From Bacteroidaceae bacterium (GTDB taxonomy: Bacteria > Bacteroidota > Bacteroidia > Bacteroidales > Bacteroidaceae), in assembly GCA_017548165.1 (NCBI GenBank), contig JAFYMW010000115.1, forward strand, positions 27,149 through 91,148: a DNA stretch of 64,000 bases, in the 5' to 3' direction. Positions 8,142 through 17,469 of this stretch are shown here, piece after piece. Position 1 is the stretch's first letter. Each line of letters begins with the position of its first letter. The notes below the pieces were generated by a model that worked only from the letters and a program-made list of their open reading frames with translations, was not told the origin of the DNA and searched no databases. Made by a program: the position numbers and the translations under genes.

Positions 8142-10784
8142 TTAAGCACCTGTTGCTTGTTCAACAACCATATCCACTGCAGCTTGCAGACCGTCGACGT
8201 TCTTACCACCTGCTGTAGCGAAGTGGGCCTGACCGCCACCACCACCCTGGATAAGGCGACCTGCTTCACGGACCATCTTACCAGCATTCAGGCCAGCAGC
8301 AACAAGGTCATCAGAGAAACCTACGGTAAGAGAAGGCTTACCTTCAGACTTACAACCAAGAGCTACTACTAGTTTCTCGGCAAACTGACCACGCAATTGG
8401 AATACTATATCCTTCGCAGCTTGAGCATCTAGGTCGAGAACACCGGAAATAACCTTCAAGCCAGAAATATCCTGAGCCTTCTCAATAAGTTCCTTCTTCT
8501 GCTGCAGTGCCTGTTGTGCCTTGAATTCGTCCAACTGCTTGCGCAGCTCGGCACTCTCATTGATAGTCTTAGTGATTGCGCCAAGAAGATCTGGTACATT
8601 ATTGAACAATGCTTTAATCTCAGAAACCAAGTCTTGCTGTTTATTAACCAGTTCCTCAACAGCACGACCAGTAACAGCCTCGATACGACGCACACCTGCA
8701 GCAACACTGCTTTCGCTAACTATACGTACCATACCTATACGACCTGTGCTCTGTGCATGACAACCGCCACAGAACTCTACGCTGGAGCCAAATTGAACAA
8801 CACGAACTCTGTCGCCATACTTCTCACCGAACAATGCTATAGCGCCCAATTTCTTGGCTTCTTCAAGAGGTGTATCACGATATTCCTGCAAAGGCAAATC
8901 CTCGCGGATACGTTCGTTGACAATAAGTTCAACCTCGCGCAATTGCTGGGGAGTAACCTTCTCGAAATGAGAAAAGTCAAAACGCAGATAGTCGGGGGTA
9001 ACCAAAGAACCCTTCTGTTCGACATGCTCCCCAAGAACAGTGCGCAAAGCCTCGTCAAGAAGGTGGGTACATGTATGGTTGGCCTCAGTGGCACGACGGC
9101 GTTCTACATCAACACATGCCATAAACTCAGCCTCAGGATTGGTTGGAATGCGCTCCAGGATGTGAACAGAAACTCCATTCTCCTTCTTTGTATCAAGAAC
9201 CTTTATGGTTTCCTCGTCGTTTACGAGCACACCGGTATCACCTACCTCACCACCCATCTCTCCATAGAAAGGAGTTTGGTTCAGTATTGCCTCATATACC
9301 ACGCCTTTCTTCTGTTTCACCTCACGATACTTGAGAATGCGACAGCTATACTCAGTGAAATCATAACCAACAAAAGTGCTGAGCTCATCGCCCTCCATCG
9401 TTTCTGTTTCGCAGACCACATGCCAGTCGCCCATTTCAACCTGAGCTGCATTGCGGGCACGCGCCTTCTGCTTCTCCATCTCGACAGTAAATCCAGCCTC
9501 GTCAACAGTCATACCGTTCTCACGACAGATAAGCTCTGTCAAATCCAAGGGGAAGCCGAAAGTATCGAATAGGGTAAAGGCCTTTTCACCTGCAATCTCT
9601 GTCTTACCAGCAGCACGTGTTTCGTCCATTACACCATTAAGCAAGCGGATACCATTCTCAAGAGTACGCAGGAAGCTATCCTCCTCCTCCTTCATCACCT
9701 TCATGATAAAATCCTTCTGTGCAACAAGTTCGGGGAAAGCACCACCCATCTCTTGTGCCAAAGTGGGCACGAGGGTGTACATAAACGCCTGTTTTTGTGC
9801 CAGGAATGTATAGCCATAACGCACGGCACGGCGCAAAATGCGACGAATCACATAACCAGCCTTGGCATTGGATGGCAACTGACCATCGGCAATACTGAAT
9901 GATATAGCACGCAAATGGTCTACAATAACACGCATAGCAATATCTGTCTTCTCACTCTCGCCATAAGCAATCCTTGTCTTTGCTGCCAGAGACTTGATAA
10001 TAGGCTGGAAGATATCGGTATCATAGTTAGACTGCTTACCTTGAATGGCACGTACAAGACGCTCGAAACCCATACCTGTGTCGATGACATTCATACCTAG
10101 AGGTTCAAGGTGACCATCGGCCTTGCGCTCAAACTGCATGAAAACGATGTTCCATATCTCAATGACCTGTGGATTGTCTTTGTTTACCAGTTCACGACCT
10201 GGCACCTTAGCCTTCTCTTCAGCAGAACGGCTATCCAAATGAATCTCTGAGCATGGACCACAGGGACCTGTATCGCCCATCTCCCAGAAGTTGTCATGCT
10301 TATTGCCGTTGATAATATGATCCGCAGGAACGTGCTTGAGCCAGAAATTGGCAGCCTCATCGTCGCGAGAAAGATTTTCTGTAGCATCACCCTCAAAAAC
10401 GGTCACATAGAGATCCTCAGGATTCAGTTTGAGCACATCAACCAAATATTCCCAAGCCATATCTATGGCACCCTCCTTGAAATAATCACCAAAACTCCAG
10501 TTGCCAAGCATCTCAAACATGGTGTGGTGGTAAGTATCGTGACCAACCTCCTCCAAATCATTGTGCTTACCACTGACACGCAAACACTTCTGTGTGTCGG
10601 CGCGACGGCGTGGCTCCGGATCGCGGGTTCCAAGTATAATATCCTTCCACTGATTCATACCTGCATTGGTAAACATCAGTGTGGGGTCGTCCTTTACTAC
10701 CATCGGAGCAGATGGAACAATCAGGTGCCCCTTTGACTCAAAATACTTCTTGTACGAGTCACGGATTTCGTTAGCTGTCATCAT
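8142..10784 (-). CDS. alaS: Alanyl-tRNA synthetase
   Basis: 880 residues, the normal length for bacterial AlaRS (about 875). It attaches Ala to tRNA-Ala in the cytoplasm and edits Ser/Gly mischarging. Class II motif 2 region is [15 protein letters not shown] near the N-terminus. The editing-domain zinc motifs are HTCTH and CGGCH (usually CGGTH), and the C-terminal domain ends with the [14 protein letters not shown] stretch typical of the DHHA1 part. The frame opens with two ATG codons; the second ([14 protein letters not shown]) is the form usual in the family. Its promoter is interlocked with that of the divergent MerR-like gene. The long ORFs on the opposite strand have no features of genes. 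Confidence 0.97.
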   Translation of the reverse strand: MMTANEIRDSYKKYFESKGHLIVPSAPMVVKDDPTLMFTNAGMNQWKDIILGTRDPEPRRRADTQKCLRVSGKHNDLEEVGHDTYHHTMFEMLGNWSFGDYFKEGAIDMAWEYLVDVLKLNPEDLYVTVFEGDATENLSRDDEAANFWLKHVPADHIINGNKHDNFWEMGDTGPCGPCSEIHLDSRSAEEKAKVPGRELVNKDNPQVIEIWNIVFMQFERKADGHLEPLGMNVIDTGMGFERLVRAIQGKQSNYDTDIFQPIIKSLAAKTRIAYGESEKTDIAMRVIVDHLRAISFSIADGQLPSNAKAGYVIRRILRRAVRYGYTFLAQKQAFMYTLVPTLAQEMGGAFPELVAQKDFIMKVMKEEEDSFLRTLENGIRLLNGVMDETRAAGKTEIAGEKAFTLFDTFGFPLDLTELICRENGMTVDEAGFTVEMEKQKARARNAAQVEMGDWHVVCETETMEGDELSTFVGYDFTEYSCRILKYREVKQKKGVVYEAILNQTPFYGEMGGEVGDTGVLVNDEETIKVLDTKKENGVSVHILERIPTNPEAEFMACVDVERRRATEANHTCTHLLDEALRTVLGEHVEQKGSLVTPDYLRFDFSHFEKVTPQQLREVELIVNERIREDLPLQEYRDTPLEEAKKLGAIALFGEKYGDRVRVVQFGSSVEFCGGCHAQSTGRIGMVRIVSESSVAAGVRRIEAVTGRAVEELVNKQQDLVSEIKALFNNVPDLLGAITKTINESAELRKQLDEFKAQQALQQKKELIEKAQDISGLKVISGVLDLDAQAAKDIVFQLRGQFAEKLVVALGCKSEGKPSLTVGFSDDLVAAGLNAGKMVREAGRLIQGGGGGQAHFATAGGKNVDGLQAAVDMVVEQATGA

Positions 10785-10852
10785 TTCTGTATATGTGTTA
10801 TGTTTATTATTAGCAATTTATCCTGTCCTACGGACACTTTATCATAAAAATC

Positions 10853-10888
10853 TTTGCAAAGATACTCCGTTTTGTGTAACTTTGCAAA
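10853..10888. promoter_or_regulatory. Interlocked divergent promoters for alaS and the MerR-like gene
   Basis: Two copies of the palindrome CTTTGCAAAG (10852-10861 and 10880-10889) each supply parts of both promoters. Plus strand: TTTG at 10853-10856, 20-bp spacer, TAACTTTG at 10877-10884. Minus strand: TTTG (complement of 10885-10888), 20-bp spacer, TATCTTTG (complement of 10857-10864). Both match the Bacteroidetes consensus fully and occupy the same 36 bp, so polymerase cannot sit on both at once. Confidence 0.8.
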
Positions 10889-10945
10889 GAATTTTTACGA
10901 ATAATTCCCCTCATGGGGAAATCATATTATCTACACGCAAAAGAT

Positions 10946-11293
10946 ATGGCTCTCAACAGTAATCCGGAATTAAAATTATACTACAGCATATCAGAAGTTG
11001 CAGCACAATTCGGTGTTGCCGAGTCGCTCTTGCGTTTTTGGGAAAAACAATTCCCCAATATCCATCCCAAAAAGTCAAGTAACAACGTACGCCAATACAC
11101 ACAAGCCGACATTGAAGAAATAAAAGTGGTGTACAATCTGCTCAAAGTGCGTGGAATGAAGATAAACGCCGCTAAGGAAATTCTATCAAAAAACAAAAAA
11201 GCTGCCGGCGATACTTCCTTGATCATTACAGAATTGCAAAATCTTCGTGCAGAACTCATGGCACTTCGCAAGGAGTTGAATGATTTGGCATAG
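10946..11293 (+). CDS. MerR family transcriptional regulator
   Basis: About 115 residues from the ATG at 10946 (MALNSNPELKLYYSISEVA). The winged helix-turn-helix (YYSISEVAAQFGVAESLLRFWEK) is typical of MerR proteins, followed by a QYTQADIEEI wing and a C-terminal helix (LQNLRAELMALRKELNDL) that likely forms the antiparallel dimer coiled coil. There is no effector-binding domain, so a ligand cannot be guessed. An in-frame ATG at 10913 would add 11 residues; the 10946 start fits family alignments better. Small MerR-like proteins of this kind are widespread in Bacteroidetes and their targets are mostly unknown. The paired palindromes in its promoter are a candidate operator. Confidence 0.8.
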   Translation: MALNSNPELKLYYSISEVAAQFGVAESLLRFWEKQFPNIHPKKSSNNVRQYTQADIEEIKVVYNLLKVRGMKINAAKEILSKNKKAAGDTSLIITELQNLRAELMALRKELNDLA

Positions 11294-11337
11294 AGAAATA
11301 TCTTATGCCATTAAAACATGAATAGCATAAATACTAC

Positions 11338-11385
11338 AAAAAGGTGGTAAGGACACAGAAATTAACTTGTCCTTACCACCTTTTT
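11338..11385. terminator. Bidirectional terminator overlapping the 3' end of the RelA/SpoT gene
   Basis: An 18-bp perfect inverted repeat (11338-11355 with 11368-11385, 12-nt loop) with A5/T5 ends. The right arm lies inside the last codons of the minus-strand (p)ppGpp synthetase gene, which stops at 11362, so coding sequence doubles as terminator stem. Confidence 0.9.
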
Positions 11386-13620
11386 TATCTCCTTGATTTT
11401 CTTGAAGTCGTGCATAATGTCCTTCAAATCCTGAAGATCATGCACTTCCATCACTATGTCTGCCGAAAATATACCACTATTGGTATTAATATTCAGACTA
11501 GAGATGTTAATATTCATCTGTTGCGACAAGATTCCTGTCATCTGATACAACACCCCCACCCTATCTATACCCTCGATATGAAGCACCGCCGGGAAATAAA
11601 GAACTTTGTGAGTATCCCACTGAGCGGCATAGATACTATTGCCCTCAATGGCCTTGAGACGGTCCGCTACAGAACAGCCACGTTTATGAATGGTAACATA
11701 ACCATCCTCACCCTGAAAAGCCAGAACCTCATCACCCGGAATAGGACGACAATGTTCACATATAAGGTAACGCGATATAGTTTCCTCATTCAGGAGTATA
11801 GGCTTATGTCTGTCAAGAATCTGCTTCTCAACAGGATTGATTATAGCCTTATTCGCAACATTACCTTCTGATGCTAATATAGCCTTATTGGGCTTATCCT
11901 TGAGGAAAGGTATAAACCGACGCCATTTGCGTGACCTACCTTTATCGGTAATATGACGCACATCATCATCTCCAAGAACTATGGCATGAGAGGCTATATT
12001 TATATAAAGTTGTTCGCGCGCGATAAGGTCATGGAAAGAACATAAGCGGTCTTGAACAGAAGCATCTGTTGCCAATTCATGTTCACGCAGGAAATCTAAC
12101 AACATCTCCTCGCCCTGCTTCTGCAATTGGCGTTGCTGACGACGAAGGATTGCCTGAACTTTGGAACGAGCCTTTGCTGTAGTTATATGATTGAGCCAAT
12201 CCTGAGTGACCTGAAGCTGTCGTCCTGTGAGAACCTCAACCTGGTCACCACTTTCCAAACGATGAGACAATGGCACAAGACGATGATTAACCTTGGCTCC
12301 TATGCAATGCGTACCAAGAGTAGTATGCACACTGAAAGCAAAATCGAGAACCGTACACCCAGAAGGCATAGTCTTAAACTCACCCTTAGGAGTAACTACA
12401 AAAATTTCGCTAGCATAAAGATTTAACTTAATGGCATCAAGAAAATCCATCGCATTGGGCTGTGGATCGTCGAGAATTTCCTTGATGGTAGACAACCATC
12501 GATCCAACTCATTTTCGCTTGACTGCTGAGTCTTGTCACCTCCCTTGTATTTCCAATGAGCGGCAAAACCTTGCTCGGCTATCTCGTCCATTCGACGAGA
12601 GCGTATCTGCAATTCAATCCATCTGCCGGCCTTACTCATCAGCGTTGTCTGCAAAGCTTGGTAACCATTGGCCTTGGGATGTGACAACCAATCTCGCAAA
12701 CGCTCAGGATGAGGCTTATAGATATTCGTAGCAATAGCATATATTCGCCAACAGTCTGTCACCTCATTTTCCTGTTGTCCATCACCTTCAAAAATTATAC
12801 GGGCGGCAAGGATATCATATATTTCCTCGAATGCCACCTTCTTGTTCTGCATCTTGCACCAGATGCTGTATGGTGACTTTATACGTGCCTTTACCTCATA
12901 CTTTATTCCAGTTTGATCCAAACGTTCACGAATAGGAGCCGTAAATTCGTCAAAGACACCTTGCAGATGTTCCCTTACCTCGGATATTCTGTCGCTAATA
13001 ACAGTATATTGAGCAGGATGCTCGTAACGGAAAGACAAGTCTTCCAACTCCTCTTTGATCTTATTCAAACCTAGACGATTTGCCAAAGGAGCATAAATAT
13101 ATAGAGTCTCACCTGTGATTTTGTATTGTTTGGCAGGCAATTGGCTACCCAGAGTGCGCATATTGTGCAAACGATCACTGATCTTTATGAGGATAACACG
13201 AATATCATCGCTCATGGTGAGCAGCAGTTTCTTGAAGGTTTCTGCCTGTGCTGAAGCCTGATTGCCAAAAATGCCACCACTAATCTTGGTAACACCATCT
13301 ACAATCTGTGCTATCTTGGGACCAAAGATATTGTTTATATCCTCTACAGTATAGTCTGTATCCTCTACCACATCGTGTAGAAGGGCAGCGCAAATACTGG
13401 TACTGCCTAATCCTATCTCACCACACACAATCTGTGCTACTGCAATAGGATGCAATATATAGGGTTCGCCCGACAAACGCCTTACACCAGCATGAGCCTC
13501 TCGGGCAAAATTGAAAGCTCTCTCGATAACATCTACCTTCTTTCGATGCGGAGAAGCCAAATAAGTTTCAACAAGGCGCTGATACGCCTCCTGTATCATC
13601 TTATCGTCCTGCATAAGCAA
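11362..13620 (-). CDS. Bifunctional (p)ppGpp synthetase/hydrolase (RelA/SpoT family)
   Basis: 752 residues with the full long-RSH order: HD hydrolase, synthetase, TGS, ACT. The HD residues are present (H57, H82-D83, ED at 86-87, D149 in KISDRLHN), so hydrolase activity is expected. The synthetase region has YDILAARIIF and GYQALQTT. The TGS domain starts near VVTPKGEFKTMPSG and the ACT domain is C-terminal (GVLYQMTGILSQQMNINISS). It makes and degrades the stringent-response alarmones. It is the last gene of a probable operon with parA, parB, a DUF5683 gene and the transglycosylase. Its stop codon lies within a terminator hairpin. Whether it is the chief synthetase depends on a second RSH elsewhere, which cannot be seen here. 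Confidence 0.95.
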   Translation of the reverse strand: MLMQDDKMIQEAYQRLVETYLASPHRKKVDVIERAFNFAREAHAGVRRLSGEPYILHPIAVAQIVCGEIGLGSTSICAALLHDVVEDTDYTVEDINNIFGPKIAQIVDGVTKISGGIFGNQASAQAETFKKLLLTMSDDIRVILIKISDRLHNMRTLGSQLPAKQYKITGETLYIYAPLANRLGLNKIKEELEDLSFRYEHPAQYTVISDRISEVREHLQGVFDEFTAPIRERLDQTGIKYEVKARIKSPYSIWCKMQNKKVAFEEIYDILAARIIFEGDGQQENEVTDCWRIYAIATNIYKPHPERLRDWLSHPKANGYQALQTTLMSKAGRWIELQIRSRRMDEIAEQGFAAHWKYKGGDKTQQSSENELDRWLSTIKEILDDPQPNAMDFLDAIKLNLYASEIFVVTPKGEFKTMPSGCTVLDFAFSVHTTLGTHCIGAKVNHRLVPLSHRLESGDQVEVLTGRQLQVTQDWLNHITTAKARSKVQAILRRQQRQLQKQGEEMLLDFLREHELATDASVQDRLCSFHDLIAREQLYINIASHAIVLGDDDVRHITDKGRSRKWRRFIPFLKDKPNKAILASEGNVANKAIINPVEKQILDRHKPILLNEETISRYLICEHCRPIPGDEVLAFQGEDGYVTIHKRGCSVADRLKAIEGNSIYAAQWDTHKVLYFPAVLHIEGIDRVGVLYQMTGILSQQMNINISSLNINTNSGIFSADIVMEVHDLQDLKDIMHDFKKIKEIKKVVRTS

Positions 13621-13628
13621 TAGAAATA

Positions 13629-14888
13629 CTATCTTACACGCAGTTTTTGACCCACATGTATCATTGTACCCTTAAGATTATTCAGTCTCTTCAGTTTCTC
13701 TACTGTGGTACCATTACGTTTGGCTATAGCACCTAATGTATCACCACTACGTACCTTCACTGTCTTTGCTCCCTTTGAAGTAACAGGCGCATCACTGACA
13801 TTCACAACAGCCCTATTCTTGTTGAGTTCCGACAAACGCAAAGTATACACAGTGTCACCACTCTCGATAAAAGAATTGATTGCTTCTAAAGGCATACGCA
13901 AAATACAAGGTTTTGCAGACCCCGGAATCTTGGAAGTACGATACTGAGGATTGAGTGCTTTAAGTTCTTCCATAGATATCTTGCATACTTCGCTAATCTG
14001 TTCAAAATAGACATCACGATTCACGACAAGAGTATCTGTTCCCATAGGCAATTGTGTTGTTGCAGGACATATATTATGTTCACAGTAATAATTCATTACA
14101 TAGTTAGCAGCAATGAATGCTGGAACATAGCCACGGGTCTCACTCGGCAAATAGGGATATATCTTCCAATAATCACGTTCGCCACCAGCACGCTTTATGG
14201 CTTTATTGACATTGCCAGGACCACAGTTATAAGCAGCTATTACCAATGTCCAATCACCAAAGATGTCGTAAAGTCCTTTCAACATACGTGCTGCAGCATA
14301 ACTAGACTTTATTGGGTCGCGACGTTCGTCGATAAGGCTTGTAACCTCCAAATCATACCTCTTACCTGTTGTGATCATAAACTGCCACAGACCACCCGCT
14401 CCGACACGGCTAGTTGCACCTGGATTCAGAGCACTCTCTATCATTGGAAGATACTTAAGTTCCAACGGCAACTGATATGCTTCCAAGGCTTCCTCAAATA
14501 TAGGAATATAAAAATTACTTGCGCCAAGCATCAGTGCCACACTCCTACGCAAACGACCTGTATATTGGTCAATAAATTTACGAACAACAGGATTATAGGG
14601 CATCTCTATGACATTGGGCATGTTCTGCAAACGACGGATATACACCTCGGTATCAAAAACCACATCCTCGCCAGTACTCTCACATGAAGCACTATCGTAT
14701 GCAAGATACGTACGAACACACCATTGGTGCATCATACTATCAAGTTCTTCCTCAAGCATACCCTCTGGTAAGGCTATTTTTTCCTCCCTACCAGCCACCT
14801 CATCTACCACTGTAACATCTTGTTGTGCATAAGACAGCACAGAGAATATGGGGAAAAACAACATTGCTATATATCTCTTCATACACAT
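13629..14888 (-). CDS. mltD: Membrane-bound lytic transglycosylase (MltD-like), SLT plus LysM
   Basis: 419 residues with a signal peptide (about 1-21, ending SYA). The SLT domain carries the catalytic Glu151 in IESALNPGATS, followed by GAGGLWQFM (163-171) and AYNCGPGNV (219-227), the lysozyme-like signature. A well-formed LysM domain closes the protein (VRSGDTLGAIAKRNGTT...), and a degenerate LysM-like segment lies before it (about 290-345). It cleaves glycan strands of peptidoglycan in the periplasm with release of 1,6-anhydroMurNAc. The start is ATG at 14888 or the second Met at 14882. It is 6 bases downstream of the DUF5683 gene and 8 bases upstream of the RelA/SpoT gene, so operon membership is likely. 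Confidence 0.92.
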   Translation of the reverse strand: MCMKRYIAMLFFPIFSVLSYAQQDVTVVDEVAGREEKIALPEGMLEEELDSMMHQWCVRTYLAYDSASCESTGEDVVFDTEVYIRRLQNMPNVIEMPYNPVVRKFIDQYTGRLRRSVALMLGASNFYIPIFEEALEAYQLPLELKYLPMIESALNPGATSRVGAGGLWQFMITTGKRYDLEVTSLIDERRDPIKSSYAAARMLKGLYDIFGDWTLVIAAYNCGPGNVNKAIKRAGGERDYWKIYPYLPSETRGYVPAFIAANYVMNYYCEHNICPATTQLPMGTDTLVVNRDVYFEQISEVCKISMEELKALNPQYRTSKIPGSAKPCILRMPLEAINSFIESGDTVYTLRLSELNKNRAVVNVSDAPVTSKGAKTVKVRSGDTLGAIAKRNGTTVEKLKRLNNLKGTMIHVGQKLRVR

Positions 14889-14894
14889 TGGTTT

Positions 14895-15680
14895 TTAATA
14901 ATTAAGTTGAATTGTTATTCCTGCTCCTCCTGTCATCGTGTTTGCTTGATATGAGACAACATTTGGCATCACTGTTGGAATAACTCTAAGAGATAAATCC
15001 GAACCGATATCAAATGTACTCAATTCTGCGTCTACATAGGCATCAATGATACTGAGCAGATATACACCGGCTATGCAGAATATACTCATATCACGATAAC
15101 GACGATAAAAGTCTTTCTTTCTTTTAAATACTGACTTGAAATGTTCTTCTCGTCCAGTTATATCATACCCCAATGGGAGCATCTCTTTGTGACTATTGGT
15201 TGTTGGGTCACTATCCATGATATCTTGATATGCCTGTGAATAGTCGCGCAACATCTGTGAGTTCCATCCCACGGCATACATACATCCCAACACACCGCCA
15301 TAAACAATAGGAAGTTTCCAATATTTGCGATTGTACATCTGACCACCGCCAGGAACAACCATAGCCAACCACATTGCACGTATTGGATCTGGTGTCCAGT
15401 TTTCGAAACGATTTAGGTTTAGTGTATCTCCCACCTTGACTAGCAATGAGTCTGCCTTAAGCTGTAACATTTTGTCTTCATCTACAGAAACAGCCAAAGA
15501 GTCAGCAATAGTCATTTCTGTGAACTTGGCAATAGTCTCTGTCTGTATAACCGAATCTTCCTCACTTACTAAATCAGACGTGCTGGGCATAAATACCATG
15601 GCACAGGAGCGTTGTACGGGAACAAACAACACCAATGCAACCAATAGAATCCATACCTTATGCAACAGAGCCTTATTCAC
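14895..15680 (-). CDS. DUF5683 domain-containing envelope protein
   Basis: 261 residues with an N-terminal signal (hydrophobic 8-24, ending near CAM). The core from about residue 93 (DPIRAMWLAMVVPGGGQMYN then a GGVLGCMYAVGWN helix) is the DUF5683 pattern, with two or three membrane helices including one near IFCIAGVYLLSIIDAYVDA. The function is unknown. It overlaps the end of parB by 4 bases and lies just before the transglycosylase; parA-parB-DUF5683-mltD-relA is a gene order I recall from other Bacteroidetes, suggesting coordinated expression rather than a shared pathway. A Cys at residue 26 follows RS and is a poor lipobox, so a lipoprotein is less likely. Confidence 0.8.
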   Translation of the reverse strand: MNKALLHKVWILLVALVLFVPVQRSCAMVFMPSTSDLVSEEDSVIQTETIAKFTEMTIADSLAVSVDEDKMLQLKADSLLVKVGDTLNLNRFENWTPDPIRAMWLAMVVPGGGQMYNRKYWKLPIVYGGVLGCMYAVGWNSQMLRDYSQAYQDIMDSDPTTNSHKEMLPLGYDITGREEHFKSVFKRKKDFYRRYRDMSIFCIAGVYLLSIIDAYVDAELSTFDIGSDLSLRVIPTVMPNVVSYQANTMTGGAGITIQLNY

Positions 15681-16570
15681 TTGAGCCTATCCAATATTTC
15701 TATAATCTTCTCCATCTCCCTCTCGTTGGCAAAAGGAATAACTATCTTACCCTTTCCCTTGTCGGAGCAAGTAAGTTGTACCTTTGTCTGAAAAAAGTTG
15801 GAAAGACTTTCTTTAAGAATATTATACTCTTCGCTCACCTTGGTTGTACGACCCTTCAAACGAGCACCATCTGCACCCTTGACAGAGCCACCCTCGGCAA
15901 GTTCCTTAACCATTTCCTCTACCTTGTGCACACTCAGTCCCTGAGCAAGAATTTCGTTATAGGCTCGTATCTGCAACTTAGGATCATCTATCGCAAGCAA
16001 GGCACGCGCATGCCCCATCTCCAAACGTCGATCCTTAAGACCCATTTGAATGGTAGCAGGCAGTTTAAGCAAACGGAGATAGTTGGTAATTGTACTACGG
16101 TTCTTACCCACCCTTTCCGAAAGACGTTCCTGTGTCAAGTCATACTGCTCCATCAAATGCTGATAAGCCAAAGCTATCTCCAATGCATTAAGATCCTCGC
16201 GCTGTATGTTTTCGATGAGAGCCATTTCCATCATATTCTCATCGTCCACGGTACGCACATAAGCGGGAATCGAGGTTAGACCAGCCATCTGACTCGCCCT
16301 CCAACGTCTTTCACCTGCAATGATAAGATAACTACCATCGCCTTGATCACGGAGGGTTATAGGCTGCACTATACCCAACTCACGAATGCTATCCGACAAT
16401 TCCTGTAGAGCCACAGGATCAAACTCACGACGAGGCTGATTGGGATTAGGGAATATCTGTGCAACAGGTATCTCACAAATACTACCTGAGCCCGCCGTAT
16501 TTACTTTTTCTGTACTAATCAGAGCATCAAGTCCTCTGCCTAGTGCAGCATATTTCTTCTTTACTGCCAT
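15677..16570 (-). CDS. parB: Chromosome-partitioning protein ParB
   Basis: 297 residues, normal length. The N-terminal ParB/Srx domain has IFPNPNQPRR and the CTP-binding motifs GERRWRA and ENIQREDLNALE. The helix-turn-helix (LTQERLSERVGKNRSTITNYLRLLKLP) recognises parS. A C-terminal dimerisation segment follows. ParB loads on parS near the origin as a CTP-gated clamp and works with ParA to segregate origins. Its start overlaps the last base of parA. I looked for a parS-like site and found no good copy in the window. Codon use matches the neighbours. Confidence 0.96.
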   Translation of the reverse strand: MAVKKKYAALGRGLDALISTEKVNTAGSGSICEIPVAQIFPNPNQPRREFDPVALQELSDSIRELGIVQPITLRDQGDGSYLIIAGERRWRASQMAGLTSIPAYVRTVDDENMMEMALIENIQREDLNALEIALAYQHLMEQYDLTQERLSERVGKNRSTITNYLRLLKLPATIQMGLKDRRLEMGHARALLAIDDPKLQIRAYNEILAQGLSVHKVEEMVKELAEGGSVKGADGARLKGRTTKVSEEYNILKESLSNFFQTKVQLTCSDKGKGKIVIPFANEREMEKIIEILDRLK

Positions 16571-17340
16571 TAGTTTTTCTCGTTCTTCTCAATAATCTCC
16601 TGCGCCAACGCCAAGTGGTTGCGGGCACCTGCAGAATCAACATCATAATGCAATACTGGCAAACCATGGCTGGGAGCCTCTGAAAGCTTCACATTGCGCT
16701 GAATCACCGTACGGAACACCAATTCGCGGAAATGACGCTTCACCTCATCATAAATCTGATTAGCCAGACGCAAACGGCTATCATACATCGTAAGCAAGAA
16801 TCCCTCTATTTCTAGAGTCGGATTCAATTTAGCCTTGATTATCTTGATAGTATTGAGCAACTTACTAATACCCTCCAACGCGAAATACTCGCACTGAACA
16901 GGAATAATCACACTTGCTGCAGCTGTGAGAGCATTAACTGTTATAAGACCCAAAGAAGGACTACAGTCAATCAATATATAATCATAGTCCTGTGCCACAG
17001 GAACAAGCAAGTTGTACAATATACGTTCACGGTTGGGGCGATTGAGCATTTCTATCTCCGCACCTACCAAATCAATATGACTCGGTATTATATCCAAATT
17101 CTCTACATCGGTGCTATAAATTGCCTCACGAACATCAACACCATCTATCACACAGTTGTAGATTGTACAATCCACCTGAGTGCTATCTACTCCCAAACCA
17201 CTAGAGGCATTGGCCTGAGGGTCCGCATCTATTAACAGCACTTTCTTTTCCAATGCAGCCAACGATGCCGCCAGATTCATACTGGTTGTTGTCTTACCTA
17301 CGCCACCCTTTTGGTTGGCCAAAGCAATTATCTTACCCAT
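16570..17340 (-). CDS. parA: Chromosome-partitioning ATPase ParA (Soj)
   Basis: 256 residues. The deviant Walker A KGGVGKTTT (11-19) near the N-terminus and the DCSPSLG motif identify a small chromosomal ParA/MinD-type ATPase with no N-terminal HTH, unlike plasmid P1-type ParA. It binds nucleoid DNA in the ATP state and positions ParB-parS complexes. It heads the operon; the promoter just upstream is a full consensus match. Confidence 0.96.
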   Translation of the reverse strand: MGKIIALANQKGGVGKTTTSMNLAASLAALEKKVLLIDADPQANASSGLGVDSTQVDCTIYNCVIDGVDVREAIYSTDVENLDIIPSHIDLVGAEIEMLNRPNRERILYNLLVPVAQDYDYILIDCSPSLGLITVNALTAAASVIIPVQCEYFALEGISKLLNTIKIIKAKLNPTLEIEGFLLTMYDSRLRLANQIYDEVKRHFRELVFRTVIQRNVKLSEAPSHGLPVLHYDVDSAGARNHLALAQEIIEKNEKN

Positions 17341-17373
17341 TTACCTTAATCGGTTTTATTATATATTCGCGCA

Positions 17374-17404
17374 CAAAGATAGAGAAAAACAAGCAAAAAG
17401 CAAA
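17374..17404 (-). promoter_or_regulatory. Promoter of the parA operon
   Basis: Minus-strand TTTG (complement of 17401-17404), 19-bp spacer, TATCTTTG (complement of 17374-17381). The predicted start site leaves a leader of about 25-30 bases before the ATG at 17340. Confidence 0.7.
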
Positions 17405-17410
17405 ACAAAA

Positions 17411-17442
17411 ATTGTTTAAAAATTCAAAAAGCACTACCTTTG
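17411..17442 (+). promoter_or_regulatory. Promoter of surE
   Basis: TACCTTTG at 17435-17442 with a partial -33 (ATTG, 17411-17414) 20 bp upstream. An upstream in-frame ATG at 17440 falls inside this box, which supports the 17470 start. Confidence 0.6.
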
Positions 17443-17469
17443 CAGAGAATAAATACAATTAGCACGTTT

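Noticed and set aside
8514-9572. 352-residue plus-strand ORF opposite alaS
   Set aside because: It is antisense to conserved alaS domains, has Cys/Thr/Leu-rich composition and no domain resemblance.
17440-17469. Upstream ATG as the surE start
   Set aside because: It falls within the TACCTTTG promoter box; the 17470 start gives the normal SurE N-terminus.
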